Below are positions 1-6,420 of a DNA stretch of 6,425 nt, one piece after another. A program made the position numbers and the translations under genes. Source of the stretch: Desulfobacterales bacterium (GTDB taxonomy: Bacteria; Desulfobacterota; Desulfobacteria; Desulfobacterales; JASFBJ01); contig JASFBJ010000213.1 of NCBI GenBank assembly GCA_030149585.1, forward strand, positions 1-6,425, read 5' to 3'. The notes under the pieces were generated by a model. It made no database searches and was not told the origin of the DNA. It worked only from the letters and a program-made list of their open reading frames with translations. How positions within the stretch are numbered: position 1 is the stretch's first letter; each line of letters opens with the position of its first letter.

Positions 1-14
1 ATTGATAAATTAAT

Positions 15-32
15 ATTCAGATTTTGCTGAAT
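15..32 (-). terminator. Weak hairpin at the end of the cyclo-ligase gene
   Basis: Bases 15-20 (ATTCAG) and 27-32 (CTGAAT) form a 6-bp perfect stem with a 6-base loop, touching the stop codon of the minus-strand gene. On the minus strand it is followed by AT-rich sequence (ATTAATTT) rather than a clean T-run, and the stem is short. It sits where a terminator would be expected, but the signal is weak and could be chance in AT-rich DNA. Confidence 0.22.
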
Positions 33-619
33 TAGATTTTATATATTATCCGTTTTTCAGTAATAATAATATCAATATGTTTATCATGGGATTCCATGGG
101 CACCTGTTGAATAATCTGACTTTCAAAGGCCAGACCGACCTTGCGGGTCGTAATAGGCAATTGGGGTATGATTCGATCGTAGTAGCCCTCACCAGATCCT
201 ATGCGGCCTCCTTTTTCATCAAGAGCCACACTCGGAATAATGGCAATATCAATACGATCAATGGGAACTATTTTATTTTTATCCTGGTCAGGCTCTGGAA
301 TGCCACGGGAACCTTGTTTCAGGTTTTTGTCAGGATCATCTACTTTATATAATTTCATTGAAAAACTGGAAGGGATAAAAGCCGGTAGCACAACTATTTT
401 GTCGATTCCATAACATTTTTTTATGATACTTTCAGTTTTTACCTGGATCGAAGAATTAACATATAATAAAATAATTCTAGACTCTATGAAATTGGCAAAT
501 TCAAATAGCCGATTTTCAATATCACTTGATTTTTCATTTATTGTTTCAAACGGAATAGAATTCATCTGAGTTGTAATTATGTTTCGAATTTCCCGTTTTT
601 TTTCTTGGATATCTTCCAT
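32..619 (-). CDS. 5-formyltetrahydrofolate cyclo-ligase (MTHFS family)
   Basis: Predicted cytosolic enzyme that uses ATP to convert 5-formyl-THF to 5,10-methenyl-THF, returning this inhibitory side product to the one-carbon pool. The 195-residue length is normal for the family. Visible marks in order: the N-terminal basic KKREIR (7-12), in the region that contacts nucleotide and substrate; GIPEP (106-110), the family's G-I-x-E-P; the signature loop from D134 through G141, G143, G145 to YYDR (146-149); and GLAFESQ (162-168) followed by P174, H178-D179 and ITE (186-188), the usual C-terminal block. The usual PG before the loop is PS (129-130) here, and the usual AFD is ALD (132-134); both look like tolerated variation. 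The ATG at 619 is preceded by a good Shine-Dalgarno, CGGAG within 624-630 read on the minus strand. It is divergent from serS, so it is probably transcribed alone or as the last gene of a leftward unit. No hydrophobic leader. Confidence 0.93.
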   Translation of the reverse strand: MEDIQEKKREIRNIITTQMNSIPFETINEKSSDIENRLFEFANFIESRIILLYVNSSIQVKTESIIKKCYGIDKIVVLPAFIPSSFSMKLYKVDDPDKNLKQGSRGIPEPDQDKNKIVPIDRIDIAIIPSVALDEKGGRIGSGEGYYDRIIPQLPITTRKVGLAFESQIIQQVPMESHDKHIDIIITEKRIIYKI

Positions 620-694
620 TTTGTCTCCGTAAATCTATTCTATCTCTTTTAGATTATTTAAGAAAATTCAATCAAAGTTAACCTGTAATTATTA

Positions 695-721
695 TTGACT
701 AAATAAATGCTTTCATATAAT
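695..721 (+). promoter_or_regulatory. Candidate sigma70-type promoter for the serS operon
   Basis: A -35-like TTGACT (695-700) is followed after 15 bases by a perfect TATAAT (716-721). The spacer is shorter than the preferred 16-18, so this may be a moderate or regulated promoter. Transcription would start near 728, leaving an untranslated leader of about 50 bases before the serS ATG at 778. It is the best promoter-like match I see in the 158-base divergent gap (620-777). No equally good minus-strand promoter for the cyclo-ligase was found by eye, although that gene must have one. Confidence 0.5.
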
Positions 722-777
722 TGATTTTGTCAGGGGCACTGTTTGAAAGACATTAATTTTTAAATATAGGTATTATT

Positions 778-2052
778 ATGCTGGAAATCAAGTATGTACG
801 CCAAAATTTAGATAAAATTCAAAAACAACTGGCCAAAAGGGGCCAGGCTGCTGATTTGACAACTTTTAAAAAATGTGATGATCAGCGCAAAACAGTTCTT
901 TTTGAAATTGAAGAGTTGCGCCATCGCAAAAATGAGGTTTCCGATCAGATAGCGCTTATGAAAAAAAATGGAGAGGACGCAGAATCCTTTGTCAGTGAAA
1001 TGCGGGAAGTTTCCCGTAGAATTAAAAAACTTGATAAATCACTTACGGCAAATGAAATTCAAATTAATGAAATCCTCATGGGTTTGCCGAATTTGCCCCA
1101 TGAATCAGTTCCTTTGGGAAAAGATGAATCCGCTAATCCAGTAATTAAAAAATATTTAACACCTGCTCAATTTGATTTTGAACCTGTTAACCACTGGACC
1201 ATAGGCACCAGACTGGGCATACTTGATTTTAAACGAGCGGCCCTTATTACCGGGGCCCGGTTTCCTCTTTATTTAGGAGCCGGCGCACAGCTTGAAAGAG
1301 CTCTGATAAATTTTATGATAGATATTCATACCCGGGAGCATGGTTATCTGGAAATTCTTCCGCCATTTATGGTTAACCGCCAAAGCATGACCAATACCGG
1401 CCAGCTGCCAAAATTTGAAGAAGACCTGTTCAAAATTGAAGGATGGGACTATTTTATGATTCCCACTGCAGAAGTCCCGCTGACAAATATTCATCAAAAC
1501 GAAGTTTTGGAAGAGGCCGGCCTGCCGATTTATTATACGGCTTATACCCCATGCTTTCGGTCGGAAGCAGGTTCTTACGGCAAAGATACAAGGGGCCTGA
1601 TTCGTCAGCATCAGTTTAATAAGGTGGAATTGGTCAAGTTTGTCAGGCAGGAAACATCATATGAAGAACTTGAACGCCTGCTGGAAAATGCGGAAATGAT
1701 ATTAAAGCGCCTTAAGTTGCCATACCAGGTAATTTCCCTTTGTACCGGAGATCTGGGTTTTTCTGCTGCGAAAACTTATGATATTGAGGTCTGGATGCCG
1801 GCCCAGGGCATTTATAGGGAAATTTCTTCCTGCAGCAATTTCGAAAGTTTTCAGGCACGCCGGGCCAATATCCGCTTTAAGCGCAAAGGCAAAAAAGGCA
1901 CTGAACTGGTGCATACGCTAAATGGTTCCGGCCTAGCAGTGGGGCGCACTGTAGCCGCAATTCTGGAAAATTATCAACAGGCAGACGGCTCTGTAATTAT
2001 CCCGGAGAATTTAAGACCCTATATGCATGGACAGGAAAAAATATCCTTATGA
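778..2052 (+). CDS. serS: Seryl-tRNA synthetase
   Basis: Cytosolic class II aminoacyl-tRNA synthetase that activates serine with ATP and charges tRNA-Ser (and tRNA-Sec where present). The length of 424 residues is typical. Residues about 28-100 are the charged heptad-like region forming the long antiparallel coiled-coil arm that grips the tRNA variable arm. The catalytic domain then shows the family blocks: GAGAQLERALI (167-177) and the motif 1 region ending in LPP (194-196), the serine-binding TAEVPL (230-235), motif 2 from C259-F260-R261-S262-E263 to QHQF (277-280), the EISSCSNFESFQARR block (348-362), and motif 3 with NGSGLAVGR (382-390) before AILENYQ. All catalytic blocks appear intact. 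The ATG has only a weak Shine-Dalgarno (TAGG, 767-770, 7 bases upstream). It is the first gene of the rightward operon, and its stop overlaps the next start. Confidence 0.97.
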   Translation: MLEIKYVRQNLDKIQKQLAKRGQAADLTTFKKCDDQRKTVLFEIEELRHRKNEVSDQIALMKKNGEDAESFVSEMREVSRRIKKLDKSLTANEIQINEILMGLPNLPHESVPLGKDESANPVIKKYLTPAQFDFEPVNHWTIGTRLGILDFKRAALITGARFPLYLGAGAQLERALINFMIDIHTREHGYLEILPPFMVNRQSMTNTGQLPKFEEDLFKIEGWDYFMIPTAEVPLTNIHQNEVLEEAGLPIYYTAYTPCFRSEAGSYGKDTRGLIRQHQFNKVELVKFVRQETSYEELERLLENAEMILKRLKLPYQVISLCTGDLGFSAAKTYDIEVWMPAQGIYREISSCSNFESFQARRANIRFKRKGKKGTELVHTLNGSGLAVGRTVAAILENYQQADGSVIIPENLRPYMHGQEKISL

Positions 2053-3557
2053 AATTTGAAGATTTTCCAAAAGAAATCCAGCCTCTATTAATGCCTAATC
2101 ATCAGGGGCGTCCGGTTTATCGCTGTCTGGGATGTCGGCAACAGCATAGTATTGAAAAATTGCTTTATACCTGCCCATCCTGTGGTAAAGTGCTTCTTAT
2201 CGAAGATAATAATTTTTCAGCTCTGCTAAATATTTCCGGTGATACCTGGCGTCGTATTTTTGACTACCGCCGCATGCTCAATATTCCAGCTTTAAAAGGA
2301 ATTTACCGCTATCATGAATTTATAGGACCTCAAATTCCCTTAGAGAATATAATTTATCTGGGCGAGGCTCACACACCCCTTGTTGAGGCCAATGCTGTAT
2401 TGCAGAAAATGGCAGGGGGCCGCTTCTTTTATAAAAATGACGGTCAGAATCCAAGCGCCTCTTTTAAAGATCGAGGCATGGCCAGTGCCTTTAGCTACAT
2501 CAACTATCTTTTGGAACAAGGCTTTTTAAAGGATGTGCTGGCAGTTTGCGCTTCAACCGGAGATACTTCAGCAGCCGCTGCTTTATATGCCTCTTATCTT
2601 CAACCAGGGGTCAAATCCGCTGTATTGCTCCCGCATAAAAAAGTTACACCCCAGCAGCTCTCGCAGCCTTTGGGCAGCGGAGCAAAAGTTTTTGAAATTC
2701 CAGGTGTTTTTGATGATTGCATGAAGGTGGTTGAAGCCCTTTCCGAGCAGTATAATGTGGCTCTTTTAAATTCAAAAAATGCCTGGCGGATTTTGGGACA
2801 GGAATCTTATTCTTATGAAATTGCGCAAGACTTTGAATATGATATGAATCATAAGGTGGTGGTCTTGCCCATTGGCAATGCCGGCAATATCACAGCCGTG
2901 CTAAATGGCTTTTTAAAATTCAAGGCCGCAGGTATTATTGAGACTCTGCCTAAAATAATAGGTGTTCAGTCAGAACATGCCAATCCGGTTTATACCTATT
3001 ATAGTGAATCTGATCCAAAAAAACGAAAATTTATTCCCATGAGGGTCAAACCAAGTGTGGCCCAGGCAGCCATGATAGGAAATCCGGTTTCCATGCCCCG
3101 TGTTATTTATCTGGTGAATCAATATAATCAAAGGGCCGGCAAACAAAAGGTTTTTATGGTTGAGGTTTCTGAACAGAAAATTATGGACTGGCAGCTAAAG
3201 GCTAATCGTAATGGTCATATTGCCTGTACACATGGTGGTGAATCCTTAGCAGGTATGGTGAAAGCCCGTAAAGAGGGAATTATTAAGCAAGATGAGACGG
3301 CAATTATTGATTCAACTGCTCACGCCATAAAATTTTCCGGTTTTCAGGAATCTTATTTTCAGAACAATTTTTCCCAGGAGTTTAAAATTTTTTCAAACCC
3401 GGATCTTATCAATCAGCCGGTTTTTGTGAAGCCACAGGTTTTAAAAGCCTTTCCAGGACAGGGCAGACCTTTGCCTGAAGATGAGTTTAAGCTCTTTGTT
3501 AAAGAGGTAACCAAAGAAATAGCAATGGCCTTGCATTTAAAAAAAGAATCTGCCTGA
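2049..3557 (+). CDS. thrC: Threonine synthase, long form with N-terminal zinc ribbon
   Basis: PLP-dependent fold-type II enzyme, predicted to convert O-phospho-L-homoserine to L-threonine and phosphate in the cytosol. Residues 26-45 carry a four-cysteine zinc ribbon (C26-x2-C29, C42-x2-C45), as in many bacterial threonine synthases. The PLP lysine is K140 in NPSASFKDRGM (134-144). STGDTSAA (169-176) and the PLP-phosphate loop PIGNAGN (274-280) are present, as is a late THGGESLAG block (394-402). The STAHAIKFSGFQ stretch (422-433) followed by about 70 residues makes it longer than the roughly 350-residue short form; I recall similar tails in deltaproteobacterial ThrC. The usual NPTGSFKDR reads NPSASFKDR, so G is replaced by A before the active-site serine. 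The ATG overlaps the serS stop as ATGA, implying translational coupling; AGGA (2033-2036) is too far upstream to be a strong Shine-Dalgarno. A ThrC paralogue such as cysteate synthase is a less likely alternative. Confidence 0.88.
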   Translation: MKFEDFPKEIQPLLMPNHQGRPVYRCLGCRQQHSIEKLLYTCPSCGKVLLIEDNNFSALLNISGDTWRRIFDYRRMLNIPALKGIYRYHEFIGPQIPLENIIYLGEAHTPLVEANAVLQKMAGGRFFYKNDGQNPSASFKDRGMASAFSYINYLLEQGFLKDVLAVCASTGDTSAAAALYASYLQPGVKSAVLLPHKKVTPQQLSQPLGSGAKVFEIPGVFDDCMKVVEALSEQYNVALLNSKNAWRILGQESYSYEIAQDFEYDMNHKVVVLPIGNAGNITAVLNGFLKFKAAGIIETLPKIIGVQSEHANPVYTYYSESDPKKRKFIPMRVKPSVAQAAMIGNPVSMPRVIYLVNQYNQRAGKQKVFMVEVSEQKIMDWQLKANRNGHIACTHGGESLAGMVKARKEGIIKQDETAIIDSTAHAIKFSGFQESYFQNNFSQEFKIFSNPDLINQPVFVKPQVLKAFPGQGRPLPEDEFKLFVKEVTKEIAMALHLKKESA

Positions 3558-3571
3558 GGTAATAATTGATG
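3556..3571 (+). promoter_or_regulatory. Shine-Dalgarno and tandem TTG-ATG start of the LysM gene
   Basis: GAGG (3556-3559) lies inside and just after the thrC stop codon TGA (3555-3557). It is followed by two adjacent in-frame start candidates, TTG at 3566 (6-base spacing) and ATG at 3569 (9-base spacing). Both spacings are workable. ATG is preferred because of its much higher initiation efficiency; using TTG would add one methionine only. Because the signal overlaps the thrC stop, translation of the LysM gene is probably coupled to thrC. Confidence 0.6.
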
Positions 3572-5386
3572 ATAGGAGCTTTTTTAAAAAAACAGTGTTT
3601 AACAGGATTTCTGCTTTTTCTCGGGTGTTTATTTTTATCCGGCAATTTAAGAGCTGACGGCACTTTGCTATATAAAAACTATATTGTCCGCTATGATCGT
3701 GGCTGGGATATCCTTTGTGAGCCCTATACTGTACATCAAAATGACTGGGTTTATAAAATTTTCAGGCAAAAAGGAGAAATTTCCCATTCAAATTTCAACG
3801 ATTTTCTTGGTATTTTCGCGCGGTTAAATCCCCATATCGTAAATATTGATATGATTAGGCCGGGACAAAAAATTGATATTCCATTAAAAAAACTACAGGA
3901 AGACGATCTGCCGGATCAGAGTTCCGGCGTGGTCTCCATTCCCTTTGTATCTATCTCAGAATTAGCTCAAAAGATGGAAAAATTTACAATTATTCATAAA
4001 ATAGTGGCCGGAGATTGTGTTTCAAGTCTGATATCCCTGCACTTTGGGGCTGCCTATGGCTCAAAAACTTATAATGAAGGAATTAAGCTGCTTGAGACAT
4101 TAAATCCAAAAATTACAGATCTAAATAAAATTTATAAGGGCCAAAAAATATATTTGCCGGCTCCTTTGATTCGTGAGCAATCCTGGTATACTTCTTTTTC
4201 TGATAATTTGAATTCTTTGTCTGACGGGCCTTTGCCTTTAGCCGAAGCAAAACAGGAATCTGCTAAAATAGCCACCAAAGTCGCTAATCAGATTATAAAC
4301 ACAGCGCCCAAAGCAGATAAACAGGCAACCTCTGGTCTCCCTGGCGCTTCATTAGCCCAAACAGCCGGTATTCTTGATGGGCAGCTAAAAAATAAAGGCA
4401 CTTATTTTTTTCCCCTTAAGGATCAAAAAGATCTTGAACTGGATCTTTCCAGGAATCCTGTTTTAGAGCTCCAAAATGGCCGGAAAATTATTTTTAATAA
4501 TCCTGAACAGAGCATGGATCAAAATAAGAGTAATTTATTGGCTGGTCAGAAAAATGTTTCCCTGGTTTCAGTTTCAAAAAAATCTTCAGTGGAACAAATT
4601 TTATCCGCTGTATTTACCAGTAATGGCAATAATGATGATCAACCAAAGGTTTCATTTACCGGTGAGGGTGTTAATATAATAATCAAAGCACGCTGGATTA
4701 CAAGCGTGGTATCAAAAACTGATAATATTAAACGCTATACCTGCATTACTCCAATTCAAATTCAGAAAGAGAGCACCCCTGATTCCATCAAGCGCTATCT
4801 TGATCAAAATAATATTATTATAAAAGAGATTTTACCGGACGCAGGCAAGCAAAAGAGCGAAACAATCACAACCAACAAAAATATTTCGCAGCTAATCCCT
4901 ATTCCACTGGATATGGCTGATCATAAAACCTTTGTAAAAAATCTATTAACCCGGCTCGGTTTCACCTATACTCCAAATACAGGCATAACCTTTCCCTATG
5001 CCGGTATTCAGCTAAAAGCCTTTTCCAATCTGGTTTCAGCCGGACCAGGGAAAGAGTTTCTGATTGATTTCGGTGATCTTTATGGAGATGCTATCGTCTC
5101 TATTCAACAATCAGGCCTAAAAATAATTCAGATTTTGGCTGCAGATGATCATAATCTTATCATTCAAAAGATCTTAAAGGCTCTTGGAATTTCCTATACA
5201 AGCACGCCAACCTTTCTGGCGGCTGAGAGGCCTGAGACTTTTAATATTGCTATTACTATTCGTGGTTATCTTATAGAAAAGCTCAGAGGTGCTCAAACTC
5301 TTATCACAGACGCGAATTTGCATAACGGGATAATTAAACTTATAAAACAAAAGGGGATTATCATTATTTCCCTTCAAACCTCTTGA
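3569..5386 (+). CDS. Secreted protein with two LysM-like modules and a novel-looking repeated C-terminus
   Basis: Numbering is from the ATG at 3569 (605 residues). An N-terminal KK (7-8), hydrophobic run (about 11-25) and small residue near A29 look like a Sec signal peptide; a cysteine at 20 lacks a good lipobox, so a soluble periplasmic protein is favoured over a lipoprotein. Two LysM-like modules follow: about 53-106 (YTVHQND start, LNPHI middle, RPGQKIDIP end) and about 143-198 (IIHKIVAGD start, LNPKI middle, YKGQKIYLP end). Both carry insertions relative to the roughly 45-residue consensus. LysM binds N-acetylglucosamine polymers such as peptidoglycan. A low-complexity linker (about 200-280) leads to a C-terminal region (341-602) with no hydrolase motif that I recognise, in which three diverged copies of one module can be aligned (see findings). 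It sits 11 bases after thrC and 22 before the TPR lipoprotein, so it is probably co-transcribed. The function is unknown; an envelope scaffold role is inferred. Confidence 0.82.
   Translation: MIGAFLKKQCLTGFLLFLGCLFLSGNLRADGTLLYKNYIVRYDRGWDILCEPYTVHQNDWVYKIFRQKGEISHSNFNDFLGIFARLNPHIVNIDMIRPGQKIDIPLKKLQEDDLPDQSSGVVSIPFVSISELAQKMEKFTIIHKIVAGDCVSSLISLHFGAAYGSKTYNEGIKLLETLNPKITDLNKIYKGQKIYLPAPLIREQSWYTSFSDNLNSLSDGPLPLAEAKQESAKIATKVANQIINTAPKADKQATSGLPGASLAQTAGILDGQLKNKGTYFFPLKDQKDLELDLSRNPVLELQNGRKIIFNNPEQSMDQNKSNLLAGQKNVSLVSVSKKSSVEQILSAVFTSNGNNDDQPKVSFTGEGVNIIIKARWITSVVSKTDNIKRYTCITPIQIQKESTPDSIKRYLDQNNIIIKEILPDAGKQKSETITTNKNISQLIPIPLDMADHKTFVKNLLTRLGFTYTPNTGITFPYAGIQLKAFSNLVSAGPGKEFLIDFGDLYGDAIVSIQQSGLKIIQILAADDHNLIIQKILKALGISYTSTPTFLAAERPETFNIAITIRGYLIEKLRGAQTLITDANLHNGIIKLIKQKGIIIISLQTS
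4589..4834 (+). repeat. C-terminal protein module, copy 1 (most diverged)
   Basis: Residues 341-422 of the LysM protein. Copy 1 begins VEQILSAVF, has a central VNIIIKARWI strand and ends SIKRYLDQNNIIIKEIL. These three anchors match, in order, the beginning, middle and end of copy 3. It has extra residues between the middle and end anchors. This is a by-eye protein-level alignment; the DNA copies are too diverged to align. Confidence 0.4.
4931..5137 (+). repeat. C-terminal protein module, copy 2
   Basis: Residues 455-523 of the LysM protein. It begins FVKNLLTRLGFTYTP and ends with FLIDFGDLYGDAIVSIQQ followed by SGLKIIQIL. Compared with copy 3 (IIQKILKALGISYTS and LITDANLHNGIIKLIKQ), the shared pattern is a start of h-x-x-x-L-x-x-L-G-h-x-Y-T and an end of L-I-x-x-x-x-L-x-x-x-I-x-x-I-x-x-x-G-x-x-I-I. 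Confidence 0.5.
5159..5374 (+). repeat. C-terminal protein module, copy 3
   Basis: Residues 531-602 of the LysM protein, reaching almost to its end. It begins IIQKILKALGISYTS, has a middle strand FNIAITIRGYLI and ends IIKLIKQKGIIIISL. It aligns with copy 2 at both ends and with copy 1 at the middle and end, so it is the best template for defining the module. Predicted content is helix, beta pair, helix, strand, which is an inference from residue pattern only. Confidence 0.5.
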
Positions 5387-5408
5387 AAGCGACGGACCAG
5401 GTGTAATA

Positions 5409-6176
5409 ATGATTAAAAAAAGGTATTACAGGCTGTTGGTAGCTGGATTTATTTTTTTAACGCTTTCCTGTGCTTCCAATTCAGCAATGAAAAAAGAAAA
5501 AGCCGAAGCTGGACGCAATATCGGAGAAGCCTATCTGCGGCAAAGACAATATACAGCGGCCCTGAAAGAATTTCTTAAAGCTGAAGCGATAGTGCCTGAT
5601 GATTATTATCTCCAAAATGATCTTGGTATCTGTTATATGGGGAAAAACAGACTGGATATGGCAATAAAGCATTTAGAAAAAGCCATAAAGCTAAAGCACG
5701 ATTATATTCCAGCCAGAAATAATCTGGGAACAGTATATCTGGCTAAAAAAGACTGGGATAGAGCCATCGCGATTTTCAAGGATATTTCACAGGATTTGTT
5801 ATATGCAACTCCCCACTACCCCCTTACAAATCTGGGTTTTGCTTATTATAATAAAAGGCAATACCAGCTCGCCAGACAATATTATTTAAAAGCGCTTGAA
5901 TTAAAACCTGAATTTATGCTTGCAAGGCGTGGTCTTGGGAAAACCTATATTGCGTTAAATAAGCCCTTTAAAGCTATTGAGGAACTTAAAGCAGTTCAAA
6001 AAAAGAACCCTAAATTTGGGGACTTATATCTTGATCTGGCAGAGGCCTATGAGATGGCCGGAGAAATAGACAAAGCTCTTGATGCCTGCGATCAGGCTGT
6101 GGCATTGTCGCGGCCCAACAGTCCATTAGCGTTTAAGGCAAAAGAAAAGGCCCGCCATATCAGAGCAATTTATTAG
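5409..6176 (+). CDS. PilF/PilW-like TPR lipoprotein
   Basis: A 255-residue protein that is almost entirely TPR. After a basic start (KKRYYR) and a hydrophobic run comes LTLSC with C21 as probable lipidated cysteine; threonine rather than leucine at -3 makes the lipobox imperfect. Six 34-residue TPRs can be laid out at about 32-65, 66-99, 100-133, 136-169, 170-203 and 204-237, each with the W/L-G-A/Y-A pattern and a terminal proline at four of the six. The junction of repeats 3 and 4 (FKDISQDLLYATP, then NLGFAYY) closely resembles the characteristic stretch of PilF, the outer-membrane pilotin that helps the type IV pilus secretin assemble. It therefore probably sits as a lipoprotein in the periplasm, at the outer membrane. 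The Shine-Dalgarno AGG (5399-5401) is 7 bases from the ATG. It is the last clear gene of the operon, directly after the LysM gene. A generic TPR lipoprotein is the alternative. Confidence 0.85.
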   Translation: MIKKRYYRLLVAGFIFLTLSCASNSAMKKEKAEAGRNIGEAYLRQRQYTAALKEFLKAEAIVPDDYYLQNDLGICYMGKNRLDMAIKHLEKAIKLKHDYIPARNNLGTVYLAKKDWDRAIAIFKDISQDLLYATPHYPLTNLGFAYYNKRQYQLARQYYLKALELKPEFMLARRGLGKTYIALNKPFKAIEELKAVQKKNPKFGDLYLDLAEAYEMAGEIDKALDACDQAVALSRPNSPLAFKAKEKARHIRAIY

Positions 6177-6189
6177 GAACAAGGATGAA

Positions 6190-6207
6190 ATAACTTCCAC
6201 AAGTTAT
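6190..6207. other. Short perfect hairpin 14 bases after the TPR gene
   Basis: ATAACTT (6190-6196) and AAGTTAT (6201-6207) form a 7-bp perfect stem with a CCAC loop. The stem has only one G-C pair and no T-run follows on the plus strand, so it is a poor intrinsic terminator. It could be a 3'-end stabilising hairpin or chance. Confidence 0.3.
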
Positions 6208-6262
6208 GAATAGAAAGTGTAACACAAATACGATATATAATAATATAATTTTTCACCCTACC

Positions 6263-6294
6263 AAGAAACTCTTTCGATCAATCGCAAGTTTCTT
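6263..6294 (+). terminator. Inverted repeat, possible end-of-operon hairpin
   Basis: AAGAAACT (6263-6270) pairs perfectly with AGTTTCTT (6287-6294). Inside it, CGAT (6275-6278) can pair with ATCG (6281-6284), though with only two bases in the loop. A T-rich stretch begins at about 6311, some 16 bases past the stem, too far for a standard intrinsic terminator. The position downstream of the operon fits a terminator, but the structure does not fit well. Confidence 0.22.
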
Positions 6295-6339
6295 ATACTC
6301 GATGTTCAAGTTTTTAATTTTTTATTCAAAACAAAAATA

Positions 6340-6420
6340 GTGGTAACTGTGTCAGACAAGAAAACTCCGGATTTTGTGCAACAAAATCCATCACAGTGTT
6401 CAAGGTTGGCCAGTTACCAC
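6340..6420. repeat. 81-base nested inverted-repeat element, possible mobile-element end
   Basis: GTGGTAACTG (6340-6349) and CAGTTACCAC (6411-6420) are a perfect 10-bp inverted repeat. Inside lies a second perfect stem of 9 bp, GGATTTTGT (6369-6377) and ACAAAATCC (6381-6389), with a 3-base loop. A third pairing, ACTGTG (6346-6351) with CACAGT (6392-6397), competes with the outer arms and would also enclose the inner hairpin. Three nested pairings in 81 bases are hard to explain by chance. The element is less AT-rich than the gap before it. It could be a MITE/REP-like repeat, the terminal region of an insertion sequence whose transposase lies beyond the window, or a regulatory RNA structure. 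No target-site duplication is visible and no family is recognised. A plus-strand frame is also open across it to the window edge. Confidence 0.5.

Larger units (their letters stand above)
6177..6339. other. AT-rich non-coding gap after the operon
   Basis: No convincing gene on either strand. Just after the TPR gene stop, AGGAACAAGG (6175-6184) runs into ATG AAA TAA (6185-6193), a two-codon frame with a good Shine-Dalgarno. Two TATAAT hexamers (6236-6241 and 6244-6249) lie in an A/T run but have no -35 partner at a usable distance, so I do not call a promoter. Two inverted repeats inside the gap are listed separately. Confidence 0.6.

Noticed and set aside
77..413. Plus-strand open frames opposite the cyclo-ligase gene
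   Set aside because: They overlap each other and the well-supported cyclo-ligase on the other strand, with no ribosome site or recognisable motif.
620..777. 6S RNA next to the cyclo-ligase gene, as in gamma-proteobacterial ssrS-ygfA
   Set aside because: The gap is short and AT-rich, and I could not find the long bulged hairpin expected of 6S RNA.
1273..1611. 112-residue minus-strand open frame inside serS
   Set aside because: It lies opposite the catalytic domain of serS, whose conserved motifs are intact; the antisense product resembles no family I know and is a shadow frame.
3626..3631. Lipobox around the cysteine at residue 20 of the LysM protein
   Set aside because: The -3 position is phenylalanine and the hydrophobic run continues past the cysteine, so ordinary signal peptidase cleavage near residue 29 is more likely.
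6236..6249. Two TATAAT hexamers as a promoter for a downstream gene
   Set aside because: They sit in a low-complexity A/T run and neither has a -35-like hexamer at 15-19 bases.
6303..6404. Direct repeat TGTTCAAG at 6303-6310 and 6397-6404 as a target-site duplication
   Set aside because: The second copy lies inside the inverted-repeat element, not flanking it, so it cannot be a target duplication of that element; an 8-base repeat at this distance may be chance.
6340..6420. Integron attC recombination site
   Set aside because: The outer arms resemble a palindromic recombination site, but the ends do not fit RYYYAAC/GTTRRRY and no integrase or cassette is present.
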